From Dyadobacter sp. Leaf189 (GTDB lineage: Bacteria > Bacteroidota > Bacteroidia > Cytophagales > Spirosomataceae), in the NCBI RefSeq assembly GCF_001424405.1, contig NZ_LMPS01000005.1:1-64000 (forward strand): DNA of 64,000 nucleotides. The letters are read 5' to 3'. A program made the translations under genes and the position numbers. A model generated the notes under the pieces. The model did not search any database, was not told the DNA's origin, and worked only from the letters and a program-made list of their open reading frames with translations. Position 1 is the stretch's first letter; every line of letters starts with the position of its first letter. This document shows, in pieces, positions 1 to 8,407 of the stretch.

Positions 1-145
1 CGGGTTTCCGTAAAGAAACGATACTTTCCTTGAATATGGTTCCGCTGAGTCATTCAACGCCAAAATCAAGGCTTTCAGGGCCTCATCCAGAGGTGTGAGG
101 GATATTCCGTTCTTCCTATTCAGGATCACGAAACTTTATGCTTAA
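1..145 (+). pseudogene. C-terminal remnant of an IS transposase (ISL3/ISAon1-like)
   Basis: The frame ending at TAA 143-145 reads ...SAESFNAKIKAFRA...RGVRDIPFFLFRITKLYA, which I recognise as the C-terminal end of the DDE transposases of ISL3/ISAon1-type elements common in Bacteroidota. The expected preceding segment (ETIL...) lies in a different frame at about 15-32, so the copy carries a frameshift or small deletion at about 30-45 and the joined frame has a stop at 11-13. The rest of the gene lies left of the window. The stretch CACCCCAAGAATTCTGCTTG just after the stop (149-168) may be the element's terminal repeat, but the other end is not visible to confirm this. Confidence 0.7.
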
Positions 146-249
146 TCTCACCCCAAGAATTCTGCTTGATCCCAACTTAAAAGGTGCTGCGTCCGCTTCT
201 AAGCAGCAGGTCATTTCGGGTCGCCGGTGCGATTCGAATCGTTACGTAA

Positions 250-291
250 CATCAAAAAGGCACCTTGCGAGAGCGAGGTGCCTTTTTGATG
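250..291. terminator. Strong bidirectional hairpin terminator
   Basis: Nineteen-pair stem (250-268 with 273-291, one G.U pair) closed by a GAGA tetraloop, with A5 on the left and T5 on the right, so it can act in both directions. It separates the transposase remnant from the leftward gene at 350-664. Confidence 0.8.
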
Positions 292-349
292 TTCAGACAA
301 ATTACTACGAACCAGCTATGGCAGTGTTGTGGTTAGCGTGATGATCCAG

Positions 350-664
350 CTAAGCCGCACTAATGCGTTCGTATATACTTTTTAGCTCCAATTTGTACTT
401 GGAGGCAGCATTCAGGTTTACTTCGCGGATCGCGTCGTAGTCTTCAACTTCTAAGTTAATTCCATTGGTTATAGCCTCGTGAAATACATCGGCGCCGCTC
501 TGGGTTAGCTCTGCAATAACATCTTGTGCATTTTCTATAATGAAAGAAACCCACACATCCATAGTGACAGGCTCACCGGAATTCTTGTATTTTTCAACAT
601 ACTTATTAATAATTGCGTCGGTCCTGTCGCGGTGGCTGAAAAGTAAGACGTGAAAAGTTTCCAT
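350..664 (-). CDS. Hypothetical protein, 104 aa
   Basis: I do not recognise this family. The protein has no signal peptide or membrane segment, is rich in acidic residues and looks helical and cytosolic. It begins METFHVLLFSHRDR and ends in a Lys/Glu-rich helix. ATG start, stop TAA at 350-352. A hairpin terminator lies about 60 bp past its end. It stands alone: the next gene on this strand starts 1.3 kb upstream and is frameshifted. It is likely a real gene because it fills its interval and has ordinary composition, but no function can be assigned. Confidence 0.55.
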   Translation of the reverse strand: METFHVLLFSHRDRTDAIINKYVEKYKNSGEPVTMDVWVSFIIENAQDVIAELTQSGADVFHEAITNGINLEVEDYDAIREVNLNAASKYKLELKSIYERISAA

Positions 665-757
665 TTAGATAGGGTTTATTCGGGATAGTAGCTTAGTGGC
701 TGATATTAAGAAGAATAATGTGCATATAGTTGTCTCTTTCAACTGAATGGCGAGGCA

Positions 758-2004
758 TTATCTCTTTATAATCCGGGCATTCTCAGTCTTTCCATTTTCA
801 AAACTCACTTTAACAATGTATAGCCCGTTTGGTAAATGGTTGATGTTAAATTCCGACGTCGTATCTGCCACTTCTGAATGTGTCCGGTCCAGCACCAGTT
901 TGCCGGCGGTATTGAAAAATTGGACACCTTGAATATGACCGATATCTGCTGTTAACAAGGTCAGGCTGCTAATCGCGGGATTAGGATAGAGTACAATCTT
1001 GCTGCCACTCTCTACATTCAGGCTCCTGATACTGCTGTATGCAAAAGTCCCGTCTTTATCCACCATTTTCAGACGGTACAAATTATCTCCTGAACGAACA
1101 GATAAATCAGAGAAGGAATAAGACATGAATGCAGTGCTCTCACCATGTGATTTGACGATAGCGAGCTTTGTCCACGCTTTTCCAAGCAGACTATGCTGAA
1201 CTTCAAAGTAATCACTATTTACCTCAGAAGTGGTTGACCATTGCAGTTCTGCATTTGCATTTTCCCCTTTTCTGACGGTAAAGCTCACCAGCGTGACCGG
1301 TAGGGAAACATCCGCATTAGAGATGGTGTTACTGTTCAAAGTAATCTGACCTGCTGTCGAAAGTGCCCTTCCAGAGAGCGATGCGCCTGATTCAAATGAA
1401 ATAGCACCAGCATTGATGACTGTTCCAAGAAACGCGACATCAGCCGCCACATTGAATGCGCCATTTACCTGCCAGTATACATTCTTGATCTGGGCGCCGT
1501 TAGCCAGCACAATGTCAGCAGTCGCATCTGCGGATAGCGCGCCGTTAATTTTGATAATGAAAATTGCATTGGAGTCATTTTCTGCATCCAGCGTCAAAGT
1601 GCCTGTTAGTGCAGTAGCTGTTGTACTACAATGTACGCCTGCATTTAGCGTTGTTCCCTCCCCAAGTGGCGATGTAATTGTGTTACCACACGGATTGTCA
1701 GTCTCACTGGCCAGAAAGGCATAAGCCGTCGCTACGCCGGTGGCCGCCAAACTCCTGCACCATCACCAAAATGGGTTTGACCTGTCACAGTTACAGCGCT
1801 ACCGGTAACGGCGCCAGCCCCATTGCCTACGTCGCCCGTTATGGATGTTGTCCCTGTATTCCCGAAGCCGCCGACGGAGGTATAAAGTGCAAAACTGCTG
1901 GCTGTACTTATGTTTGGAGCCGTTTGTGCGTAGATGATCTGAGAAGCAGTCACCATTAGTGCACTATTTATTAGAATGTTGAGGAATTTGTGTTTCATAT
2001 ACAT
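758..2004 (-). pseudogene. DUF3494 (ice-binding-like) surface protein with T9SS sorting domain, frameshifted
   Basis: Two reading frames join into one protein of about 415 residues. The first part (2004 to about 1750) has a signal peptide ending near IIYAQ and the start of a DUF3494 beta-helix (SFALYTSVGGFGNTG). The second (about 1750 to 758) continues the DUF3494 fold (LASETDNPCGNTITSPLGEG), then a beta-sandwich linker, then a type IX secretion C-terminal domain (LYPNPAISSLTLL ... GLYIVKV ... ARIIKR). The break sits at the A3 run 1749-1751 on the plus strand; one extra A would restore ...GAGVLAATGVATAYAF. It is therefore either a recent single-base deletion or a sequencing error. The family is mostly secreted adhesins or ice-binding proteins. 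As read, the product would stop after about 90 residues and not be exported by T9SS. Confidence 0.8.
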
Positions 2005-2261
2005 GGAATAATGGCGAAAGGATTTTCACACTCAAAGGTGATTCCATTTTGTACATGTATTGTTGTGAAAGATGTAGTAATAGTTGTATTATTCACACCT
2101 TTTCCAATCAGAGAATCATATCAGTAACAGAGGTGTAGACAGGCATTGATAAAGATAATTACTCCTTAAATGCCTGATTCGTGTGAAATCGGCGGTTCCA
2201 GGTGCTATATTGCTGATAAGGGAAAAATTTGTACTCCGTTAAGTTTTAGAGACAGTATTTC

Positions 2262-2822
2262 ATGACGATATATATCAAATACATGGTTAGCCTACGCTGC
2301 AAAATGATGGTGCAGGAGGAGCTCGAAAAGCTGGGCGTGAGCTACAAGGTTGTGGAGCTCGGGTCGGTACAGGTCAATGATGACCTATCGAAAGACCAAT
2401 TTGAAATGTTGCGGAAAAACCTGTTGAAGTCAGGACTTGAATTGCTGGATGATAAGAAGAGTATCCTGATCGAAAAGATCAAGAATGTGATTGTGAATAT
2501 GGTACATCACGAGGACGCGCTTCCCAAGACCAATTACTCGGATTATATCGCAGAGAAGTTAGGATATGATTACACCTATTTATCTAATATCTTCTCGGAA
2601 GTAAAAGGGATCAATATCCAGCAATTCATCATCAACCACAAAATTGAACGTGTGAAAGAGCTGCTGCTTTACGATGAGCTAAATCTCACAGAAATAGCCT
2701 ATAATCTGCATTACAGCAGCGTTTCACATTTGTCCAATCAATTCAAAAAGATTACAGGATTGTCGCCTTCTTTCTATAAAAAGCTCAGGCAGAAAAGAGA
2801 CAACAATCTTGAAAATATATAA
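2262..2822 (+). CDS. AraC-family regulator with N-terminal HMA-like domain
   Basis: 186 residues. The C-terminal half (about 85-180) is an AraC/XylS helix-turn-helix: DYTYLSNIFSEVKGINIQQF, then NLTEIAYNLHYSSVSHLSNQFKKITGLSPSFYKK. The first 75 residues (MTIYIKYMVSLRCKMMVQEEL) resemble the heavy-metal-associated ferredoxin-like fold that precedes the HTH in a Bacteroidota regulator group. The usual MxCxxC is here MVSLRC, so one Cys is missing. No metal-export gene is adjacent. It stands alone behind about 250 bp of AT-rich DNA. DNA binding is well supported; the effector is unknown and metal sensing is doubtful without the second Cys. Confidence 0.75.
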   Translation: MTIYIKYMVSLRCKMMVQEELEKLGVSYKVVELGSVQVNDDLSKDQFEMLRKNLLKSGLELLDDKKSILIEKIKNVIVNMVHHEDALPKTNYSDYIAEKLGYDYTYLSNIFSEVKGINIQQFIINHKIERVKELLLYDELNLTEIAYNLHYSSVSHLSNQFKKITGLSPSFYKKLRQKRDNNLENI

Positions 2823-3002
2823 TTAGCTGATCGCGTTGATCTCGCTTTCGAAGTAGGCATATTCCCCGTCTTCGCCACTCACCGCATTGCAGTAGTAAAT
2901 TCTTCCATAGTACCGGCGGATAACCAGCATTTGCTCCGGTTTTTTCAGAGCAAACACCTTCTGTCCACTAGCGTACTTTCCATTCAAATCGATCGCTTTC
3001 AT
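2823..3002 (-). CDS. Small hypothetical protein, 59 aa, coupled to upstream gene
   Basis: Reads MKAIDLNGKYASGQKVFALK... to ...EDGEYAYFESEINAIS, stop TAA at 2825-2823. Its ATG overlaps the TGA of the gene at 2999-3220 (sequence ATGA), a classic sign of translational coupling. Its stop abuts the stop of the convergent AraC gene with no gap. It is not exported and looks like a small beta-rich soluble protein. I do not recognise it. The tight fit between its neighbours supports it as real. Confidence 0.55.
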   Translation of the reverse strand: MKAIDLNGKYASGQKVFALKKPEQMLVIRRYYGRIYYCNAVSGEDGEYAYFESEINAIS

Positions 3003-3220
3003 TTGAATGTCGGTCCGTTTACCCTTTGAACGACAACTTGCATGCCCATTAATCCTTTTTCGATGTCCACTGCGTTGCAGCTCTCGCGGTAATTGGTGAC
3101 ATTGCCAAGACCAGCAATGATATCATTCATGATGGCTGTTACCATTTGTACCGTGCGCGAAAAAATGCCGCGTTTTCCTACTTCTCTGCTGTTTATCCCG
3201 AGTATGCGGCTGATTGTCAT
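2999..3220 (-). CDS. Small hypothetical protein, 73 aa
   Basis: Begins MTISRILGINSREVGKRGIF and ends VVVQRVNGPTFK. It has no signal peptide or clear membrane segment. It overlaps the next small gene by four bases (ATGA), so the two probably form a bicistronic unit. The family is not recognised. Promoter DNA lies in the AT-rich gap shared with the divergent MscS gene. Confidence 0.5.
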   Translation of the reverse strand: MTISRILGINSREVGKRGIFSRTVQMVTAIMNDIIAGLGNVTNYRESCNAVDIEKGLMGMQVVVQRVNGPTFK

Positions 3221-3312
3221 AATTGAAAATATTAATGATAATAACTGTAAAGTTCATCAGTCAGCCGCCGGGAATGTTACATCTAAATGGCAATAGTTAC
3301 ATAAGTCACACA

Positions 3313-3339
3313 TTTTCGCTGCCGCTCTTTTTACTTTTG
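3313..3339 (+). promoter_or_regulatory. Candidate Bacteroidota sigma-A promoter for the MscS gene
   Basis: TACTTTTG at 3332-3339 matches the Bacteroidota -7 consensus TAnnTTTG exactly. A weak TTTT box at 3313-3316 lies about 15 bp upstream where the -33 TTTG element would be. This gives a 5' leader of about 125 bases before the ATG at 3469. Confidence 0.4.
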
Positions 3340-3468
3340 CCGAGGCACTGAATTTGTACGGGAAACTCAGAAGCTTTTCAAAACAGAGGTTCTGCCGAAC
3401 TTCAAACTTGACTGGCATGGAGTATAGCGATAGAAAACAGCTGCTCATCCACCTGATTAAAAAATGCA

Positions 3469-5310
3469 ATGTCGATAACAATTCACTCCGATTTTCTTCC
3501 GATTACATTTTCCAATGAAGCCCGCCGGCTCTTCAAAAAAGGCAGCGTGCTCCGAATATTTATTCTCTCTATATTCCTGGGCCTCACGGGCTCCAACCTG
3601 CATGCACAACTCCCTGCTACTACCCAGGATACCACCAAAGCAGGCAAATCAGAAGTCACTTACCCACCCGATTCACTAGGCAGACGGACTCCCCGGGGAG
3701 CAGTTGATGGTTTTTTGCGTGCCGCTTCTCAAAACAACTTCAAGAAAGCCGCATTGTACCTGAGGAGGGATCCCGCGTTGAAGAAAAAACAGGACCGCAC
3801 GCGGCAGGCGAAGGCATTGAACGCGCTTGTGGAAGCGAAAGGGAGCATTTACCCATACTCGTGGATCAGCAACGATTATGAAGGCAAAACGGATGATGAA
3901 CTTGGCCCCAATCTGGATCGGATCGGGGCAGTGGAGGTTAATAACGAGTCGGTGGAGCTGATCCTTGAAAGCACCAAAGATGCATCGGGAGGGCCAATAT
4001 GGCTTTTCTCTACGCAGACCATTGAACGTATTCCACTTGATTCAGCCCAGATCGCGTCAAGCTCGCTGCTGAGCAAGCTTTCTCCCAAAATCCTGATAGA
4101 AAATGACTGGGGCGGCGTACCGATTGCGCATTGGGTCGCCATGCTATTGCTGATCATACTTTCCTTCGTCGCGGCAAGTCTGCTCGCAAGACTGTTCCTG
4201 CGCACAATTCCGTTAGTATACCGTAAAGCTGGGGAGGAGCCTATATCAGGTGTCTTAAAGGCTTTTTCACTGCCGGCTCGCTTGTATCTGGCTGTTCTGC
4301 TGTTTGTTTCCCTCAGCCGGGAAGCGGGAATTTCAATCGTAGTGCGGCAATGGTTCAGTAACCTGACACTGATCGTCGGCCTGGCAGCTGCGCTTCTTCT
4401 GATCTGGGAGCTGGTGGATGTTGCCACGCGGATCACGGAACGCAGAATGGCGAGGCGCAGGAACCAGGCTGCTGTTTCTGCCATACTTTTCTCCCGGCGT
4501 GCATTGAAGATCGCTATCGTCGTAGGAGGGATCCTTTTGGTACTGGATACGTTTGGCTTCGATGTAAGCACCGGGCTGGCCGCATTGGGAATTGGCGGAA
4601 TTGCGCTGGCGCTCGGTACCCAAAAGACGGTAGAGAACTTTATCGGCAGTGTGACCATTATCGCGGATCAGCCGATCAGGGTAGGGGATTTTTGTAAGAT
4701 AGGCGACATAGCCGGTACCATCGAGCAGATCGGAATGCGTGCAACCCGTGTCAGGACAAATGATCGTACGGTGGTTAGTATCCCCAATGGAGATTTGTCC
4801 TCATTGAAAATAGAAAACCTGGCTTACCGGGAGAAATTCTGGTTTCACCCTGTGTTCAATCTGCGCATGGAGACTACGCCGGATCAGTTGCGCTACCTGC
4901 TCGTAGAACTCCGAGCGATCCTTTATGCACATCCGAAAGTGAATTCATCGCCTGCCCGCGTGCGGCTGATCGAAGTTGGCGCAACTTCTTTCAAAATCGA
5001 GGTATTTGCCTATATCAATACCATTGACAATGATGATTTTCTCGAAATTCAGGAGGATCTGCTGCTGCGGATGATGGAACTGGTTACCAAAAGCGGAACC
5101 AGCTTTGCATTGCCTTCGCAGACCGTCTACCTTGCCCAGGATCAGGGTTACTCTCCCGAAGAAGCCGCGAAAGCCAGCGAGCAGGTAAAGCAATGGCAGG
5201 AATCCGGCGAACTTTCCATTCCCTCCTTTTCCAAGGAGAAGGTTTCAACCTTAAAGGACACGATCAGTTATCCGCCGGAAGGATCCAGCAAGAGAAAGGA
5301 AATGCTTTAA
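3469..5310 (+). CDS. MscS-family mechanosensitive ion channel
   Basis: 613 residues. After an N-terminal export signal (VLRIFILSIFLGL ... LHAQ) comes a soluble periplasmic region of about 170 residues, then several membrane segments from about residue 220. The MscS pore helix and beta domain follow: GLAALGIGGIALALGTQKTVENFIGS (in part), then GDFCKIGDIAGTIEQIGMR and SIPNGDLSS. The C-terminal alpha-beta domain follows, ending in a Lys-rich tail. The family opens a tension-gated pore that releases small solutes during hypo-osmotic shock. ATG start; an internal start near residue 27 could give a shorter signal peptide. It is transcribed alone, between a promoter candidate and a terminator. Confidence 0.9.
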   Translation: MSITIHSDFLPITFSNEARRLFKKGSVLRIFILSIFLGLTGSNLHAQLPATTQDTTKAGKSEVTYPPDSLGRRTPRGAVDGFLRAASQNNFKKAALYLRRDPALKKKQDRTRQAKALNALVEAKGSIYPYSWISNDYEGKTDDELGPNLDRIGAVEVNNESVELILESTKDASGGPIWLFSTQTIERIPLDSAQIASSSLLSKLSPKILIENDWGGVPIAHWVAMLLLIILSFVAASLLARLFLRTIPLVYRKAGEEPISGVLKAFSLPARLYLAVLLFVSLSREAGISIVVRQWFSNLTLIVGLAAALLLIWELVDVATRITERRMARRRNQAAVSAILFSRRALKIAIVVGGILLVLDTFGFDVSTGLAALGIGGIALALGTQKTVENFIGSVTIIADQPIRVGDFCKIGDIAGTIEQIGMRATRVRTNDRTVVSIPNGDLSSLKIENLAYREKFWFHPVFNLRMETTPDQLRYLLVELRAILYAHPKVNSSPARVRLIEVGATSFKIEVFAYINTIDNDDFLEIQEDLLLRMMELVTKSGTSFALPSQTVYLAQDQGYSPEEAAKASEQVKQWQESGELSIPSFSKEKVSTLKDTISYPPEGSSKRKEML

Positions 5311-5339
5311 TTCAGGGTACTGATCTATATTAAAAAAAA

Positions 5340-5378
5340 CGGACTATCAACCAGCAGGTGGATAGTCCGTTTTTTTTT
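5340..5378. terminator. Bidirectional terminator between convergent genes
   Basis: Nine-pair stem CGGACTATC (5340-5348) with GATAGTCCG (5361-5369), 12-base loop, A8 on the left and T9 on the right. It serves both the MscS gene and the leftward gene ending at 5395. Confidence 0.9.
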
Positions 5379-5394
5379 ATGTTAACCAGGGTGA

Positions 5395-8300
5395 TTAAAT
5401 ACCCTGTGGAATCTCGTTCATGTTGTACCAGGCTTCGGTACTCCAAAGATTTTTGCTGCTTTGGCTCACGATTGTTTTCCGGTTTAAATGAATGTAAACA
5501 ACGTGTTTGCTCTTCATTCCCGTCAGCTGCAAAGTTACTTTCCTGCGATCCGGCGATACTTTGACCGCTTTCACCGCCAGGTTCTCATTATCCATTTTAG
5601 GGCCGCCGTACTCAGCAGTAGGCTTAAACCACCATTGCTTGATCTCGTAGTCGGATGCACTTTCACCAACACCTTCTTTCAAAGGTTCAGTAAATTCTAT
5701 TTCCACCCCATTTGATTTCGCACGTACTGCCAGCATTTCGAATGCAACCTTGTCGTTGAAGGTCAGCTTCTGAAGGCCATAGCCCAACTTGCCGGTATGT
5801 CCCCAGTTTCCGGTCGAACCTACGCCGCCCACATACAGTGAACCGTCAGGTCCCCAGGCAAGCCGGTTGACACCTGCTTCCAGTCCTTGCGTGAAGCGAA
5901 AGACAGCTCCCTGGTACACGCCATTTACTTTTTCGGCAAATACCCGCTTGATACCGCCGTGCGTCACGTCGCCGTGGATCATCTGGTTTTGGTAAGGTCC
6001 CACATTCAGTCTTGCAGGCTGACTTGGTGAGTTACCGATTTCATCCTGCGTAAGCCAAACTACCGGTGGCGCTTCTTTCTTATTTGCGGTGCCTTCAAAA
6101 TCGACCGAGCGTGAACCATACCACGCGCCTTCCTGCAAATGGATGATCTTGTTGGCAGGAAGCCAGTCACCCTGATTATCTGCGATAAATATCTCGTTGT
6201 CAACGCCCAGCCCAATTCCATTCGGCGTGCGCAATCCTGACGCAACGAATGTAAACGAACCGTCTTTCTTGGAGATTTTCACAGCCTTACCGCGGTCCGG
6301 GATCTGTGGCTTGGTACTGGCGCCGCCCGGGTTAATGGCAGTAGCGAGCGTTCCATAGAAATATCCGTCTTTGTAAACCAGCCCGAATGCAAATTCGTGG
6401 AAGTTGGCAGATACTTTCCAGCCGTTGCAGACAGTCTGGTATTCATCAATGATCTCGTCTTTGTTCAGGTCTACCAGCTTGGTCAGTTCCTGTTTTTGCA
6501 TGATGTAAATTTCATCATCCACCACCTTCAAGCCCAGCGGCTCGGCCAGGCCGTAAGCAATGCGTTTCACTTTGATATCATTGGGTGAAGCTGCTTTGCG
6601 GCCGTCGACAATGTAAACAGAGCCGAGCGAATCCCAGGTACTTACTACCATTCTTCCATCGGCCAGGAAGTCCATTCCGCCTACTCTTGGCTGGAAGTTA
6701 TCCGGGCGCGCCTGCGATAATGTAAAGCTCGGGTGCACGTCAACAAGCGGCGACTGATCACCTGGAACGTCCGTCTTCTTCACTTCAATAGCAGTCTGAC
6801 CCGTTCTTTTTATATCCGCGCCTTTGTAAGTGAAAACCGAAGGAGGTACCACCGTAAATTCTTTGCTGCCGTAAGGTCTCCATTGCAGGGAAAGCCCCTT
6901 TCCAAATCCGCCCTGGTAATATTCTACCTTAAACGGGTGTTTGCCCGGCTTCAAAATAATCTCCGCGTCGGTGGATTGCAGCGGGTGGTTAACACCATTG
7001 TCGGCTACGAGTTTGTTATCGATATACAGCTTGCCGCCATCGTCACACACCAGACGAAATACGATATTAGTCGTTTTCTTGATATTGATATATCCGCTTG
7101 CGTAAATCGCGAAGTTGTCCTTCAAATCACCAAAATCCTGATCATCTAAATGCAGCGCGTTGATCGTACCAGACTTAACAGGCAACATTTCATCATTGAT
7201 CTCCGGCACACTGCCGATCCCGCTGGCGAACTGGTAAATATTCACTGCGATGCCGGGCCTCGCTAGGCCTGGCTTCTCAGTTGCACCCGCTACCTGTGCC
7301 GGATTTACGGTTTTGATGGAAATAGGGTAGGCGGGTTTGGGCATCAGTTTGCTGGCTGCCTGTGCTCTTTCTTTCTCTGCATCGAGTTCGAGGATATAGG
7401 ATACCATTGTTTCCGCATCTTCTTTTTTCAGGTCCGGGTGCGGCGACATGGCAATTTGTCCCCAGTTGCCAGCGCCACCTTTGATCACCTTGGTAACCAA
7501 TGCATTCTTGTTCTGATCGTTGTTTTCGTAACGTTCAGCAATGGCCTTGTAAGCCGGCCCTACCGTTTTCACTTCCTGGTTGTGGCAGGTATTACAATCG
7601 CTTTTGGCAAAGAGGCCGGCGATCATATCTGTCCTGTTTTCCTTCTGAGAAGCTTGCGGCTGTTCCGGTTTTTTGGTCAGGTTTACCGAGAAAGTAGTTT
7701 TTCCATTGTTTTTCAGTATCAATTTCCCATTCATCGGAATGAGGGATTGATTACCCGCCATTTCCTTGCTGATCACGCCCTGGTATTTTCCATCGGTTTT
7801 GTAATCAGTATCTGCTGCCATCGAATTCAGGTGCACATTCAGGGATAGTTCTGCATCCGCAGGTACATTGGAAACCGTAAATACACGCTCAAACCCCGTT
7901 TTGCCACTTCCTGCATCGAAAAACTCCGGCTTCTCTTCAATAGAGATCTTCTTGCCCTGATATTCCAGGTCATATTTCAGGATAACCTGATTGTCCATGA
8001 CCGTGTGGCCTTTGTAGCTGACCTCGGGAGTAATTTCCTTATTGTCTGCCATAATGCGCCACGGATTTTCATCCGGCTCTTCCATATAGGTTACCCCGGC
8101 AGAAACAGGCTGCGGCCCGTGAGAAGAGGTATAAACCGGGCCGCCAAAGTTGATCTTCCCGGTCCACGCTTTGTACAATGCGGCTGTTTTGGTATTGTAA
8201 GCCAGCCAGAGACGATCATGCAGCGCAATGCTGAGGATACGCGGTCTTCCATCAAGTACCGAACGCAAAACCCAGGCTTCCCTGGGACGTTCAACTACGG

Positions 8301-8397
8301 CATGTTTTTGTGGCTTTGGGCCGGTGAATGCGGCAGAGCCAAGTACCGCGAACAATGTCGCGGCACTTAATCCCACCAGGAGTTTGTGAAATCTCAT
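5395..8397 (-). CDS. Secreted multidomain protein: cytochrome c, PA14 and propeller (glucose/sorbosone dehydrogenase-like)
   Basis: 1000 residues with an N-terminal signal peptide. In order: a beta-rich domain (about 40-245); a monohaem cytochrome c domain with CNTCH (Cys268, Cys271, His272); a PA14-type carbohydrate-binding domain (about 385-510, YIDNKLVADNGVNHPL); and a six-bladed propeller of the NHL/membrane-bound dehydrogenase type (about 560-870, e.g. FLADGRMVVSTWDSLGSVY, GLRTPNGIGLGVDNEIFIAD). Such proteins are thought to oxidise sugars or other carbohydrates in the periplasm or at the surface and pass electrons to the haem. It lies 10 bp downstream of the SusD gene, so it is almost certainly the third gene of the susCD operon. 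The substrate cannot be read from sequence. Confidence 0.85.
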   Translation of the reverse strand: MRFHKLLVGLSAATLFAVLGSAAFTGPKPQKHAVVERPREAWVLRSVLDGRPRILSIALHDRLWLAYNTKTAALYKAWTGKINFGGPVYTSSHGPQPVSAGVTYMEEPDENPWRIMADNKEITPEVSYKGHTVMDNQVILKYDLEYQGKKISIEEKPEFFDAGSGKTGFERVFTVSNVPADAELSLNVHLNSMAADTDYKTDGKYQGVISKEMAGNQSLIPMNGKLILKNNGKTTFSVNLTKKPEQPQASQKENRTDMIAGLFAKSDCNTCHNQEVKTVGPAYKAIAERYENNDQNKNALVTKVIKGGAGNWGQIAMSPHPDLKKEDAETMVSYILELDAEKERAQAASKLMPKPAYPISIKTVNPAQVAGATEKPGLARPGIAVNIYQFASGIGSVPEINDEMLPVKSGTINALHLDDQDFGDLKDNFAIYASGYINIKKTTNIVFRLVCDDGGKLYIDNKLVADNGVNHPLQSTDAEIILKPGKHPFKVEYYQGGFGKGLSLQWRPYGSKEFTVVPPSVFTYKGADIKRTGQTAIEVKKTDVPGDQSPLVDVHPSFTLSQARPDNFQPRVGGMDFLADGRMVVSTWDSLGSVYIVDGRKAASPNDIKVKRIAYGLAEPLGLKVVDDEIYIMQKQELTKLVDLNKDEIIDEYQTVCNGWKVSANFHEFAFGLVYKDGYFYGTLATAINPGGASTKPQIPDRGKAVKISKKDGSFTFVASGLRTPNGIGLGVDNEIFIADNQGDWLPANKIIHLQEGAWYGSRSVDFEGTANKKEAPPVVWLTQDEIGNSPSQPARLNVGPYQNQMIHGDVTHGGIKRVFAEKVNGVYQGAVFRFTQGLEAGVNRLAWGPDGSLYVGGVGSTGNWGHTGKLGYGLQKLTFNDKVAFEMLAVRAKSNGVEIEFTEPLKEGVGESASDYEIKQWWFKPTAEYGGPKMDNENLAVKAVKVSPDRRKVTLQLTGMKSKHVVYIHLNRKTIVSQSSKNLWSTEAWYNMNEIPQGI

Positions 8398-8407
8398 TTA
8401 TCTAAAA

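Noticed and set aside
182..245. tRNA-like remnant (CTTCTAAGCAGCAGGTC and GGTGCGATTCGAATC before the terminator)
   Set aside because: It resembles the anticodon and T-loop text of a tRNA-Arg, but the stems do not pair properly (G.G and C.A mismatches) and no acceptor stem is present.
3876..4658. 260-residue leftward frame inside the MscS gene
   Set aside because: Shadow of the MscS coding sequence: Ser/Arg-rich, no family, no independent signals.
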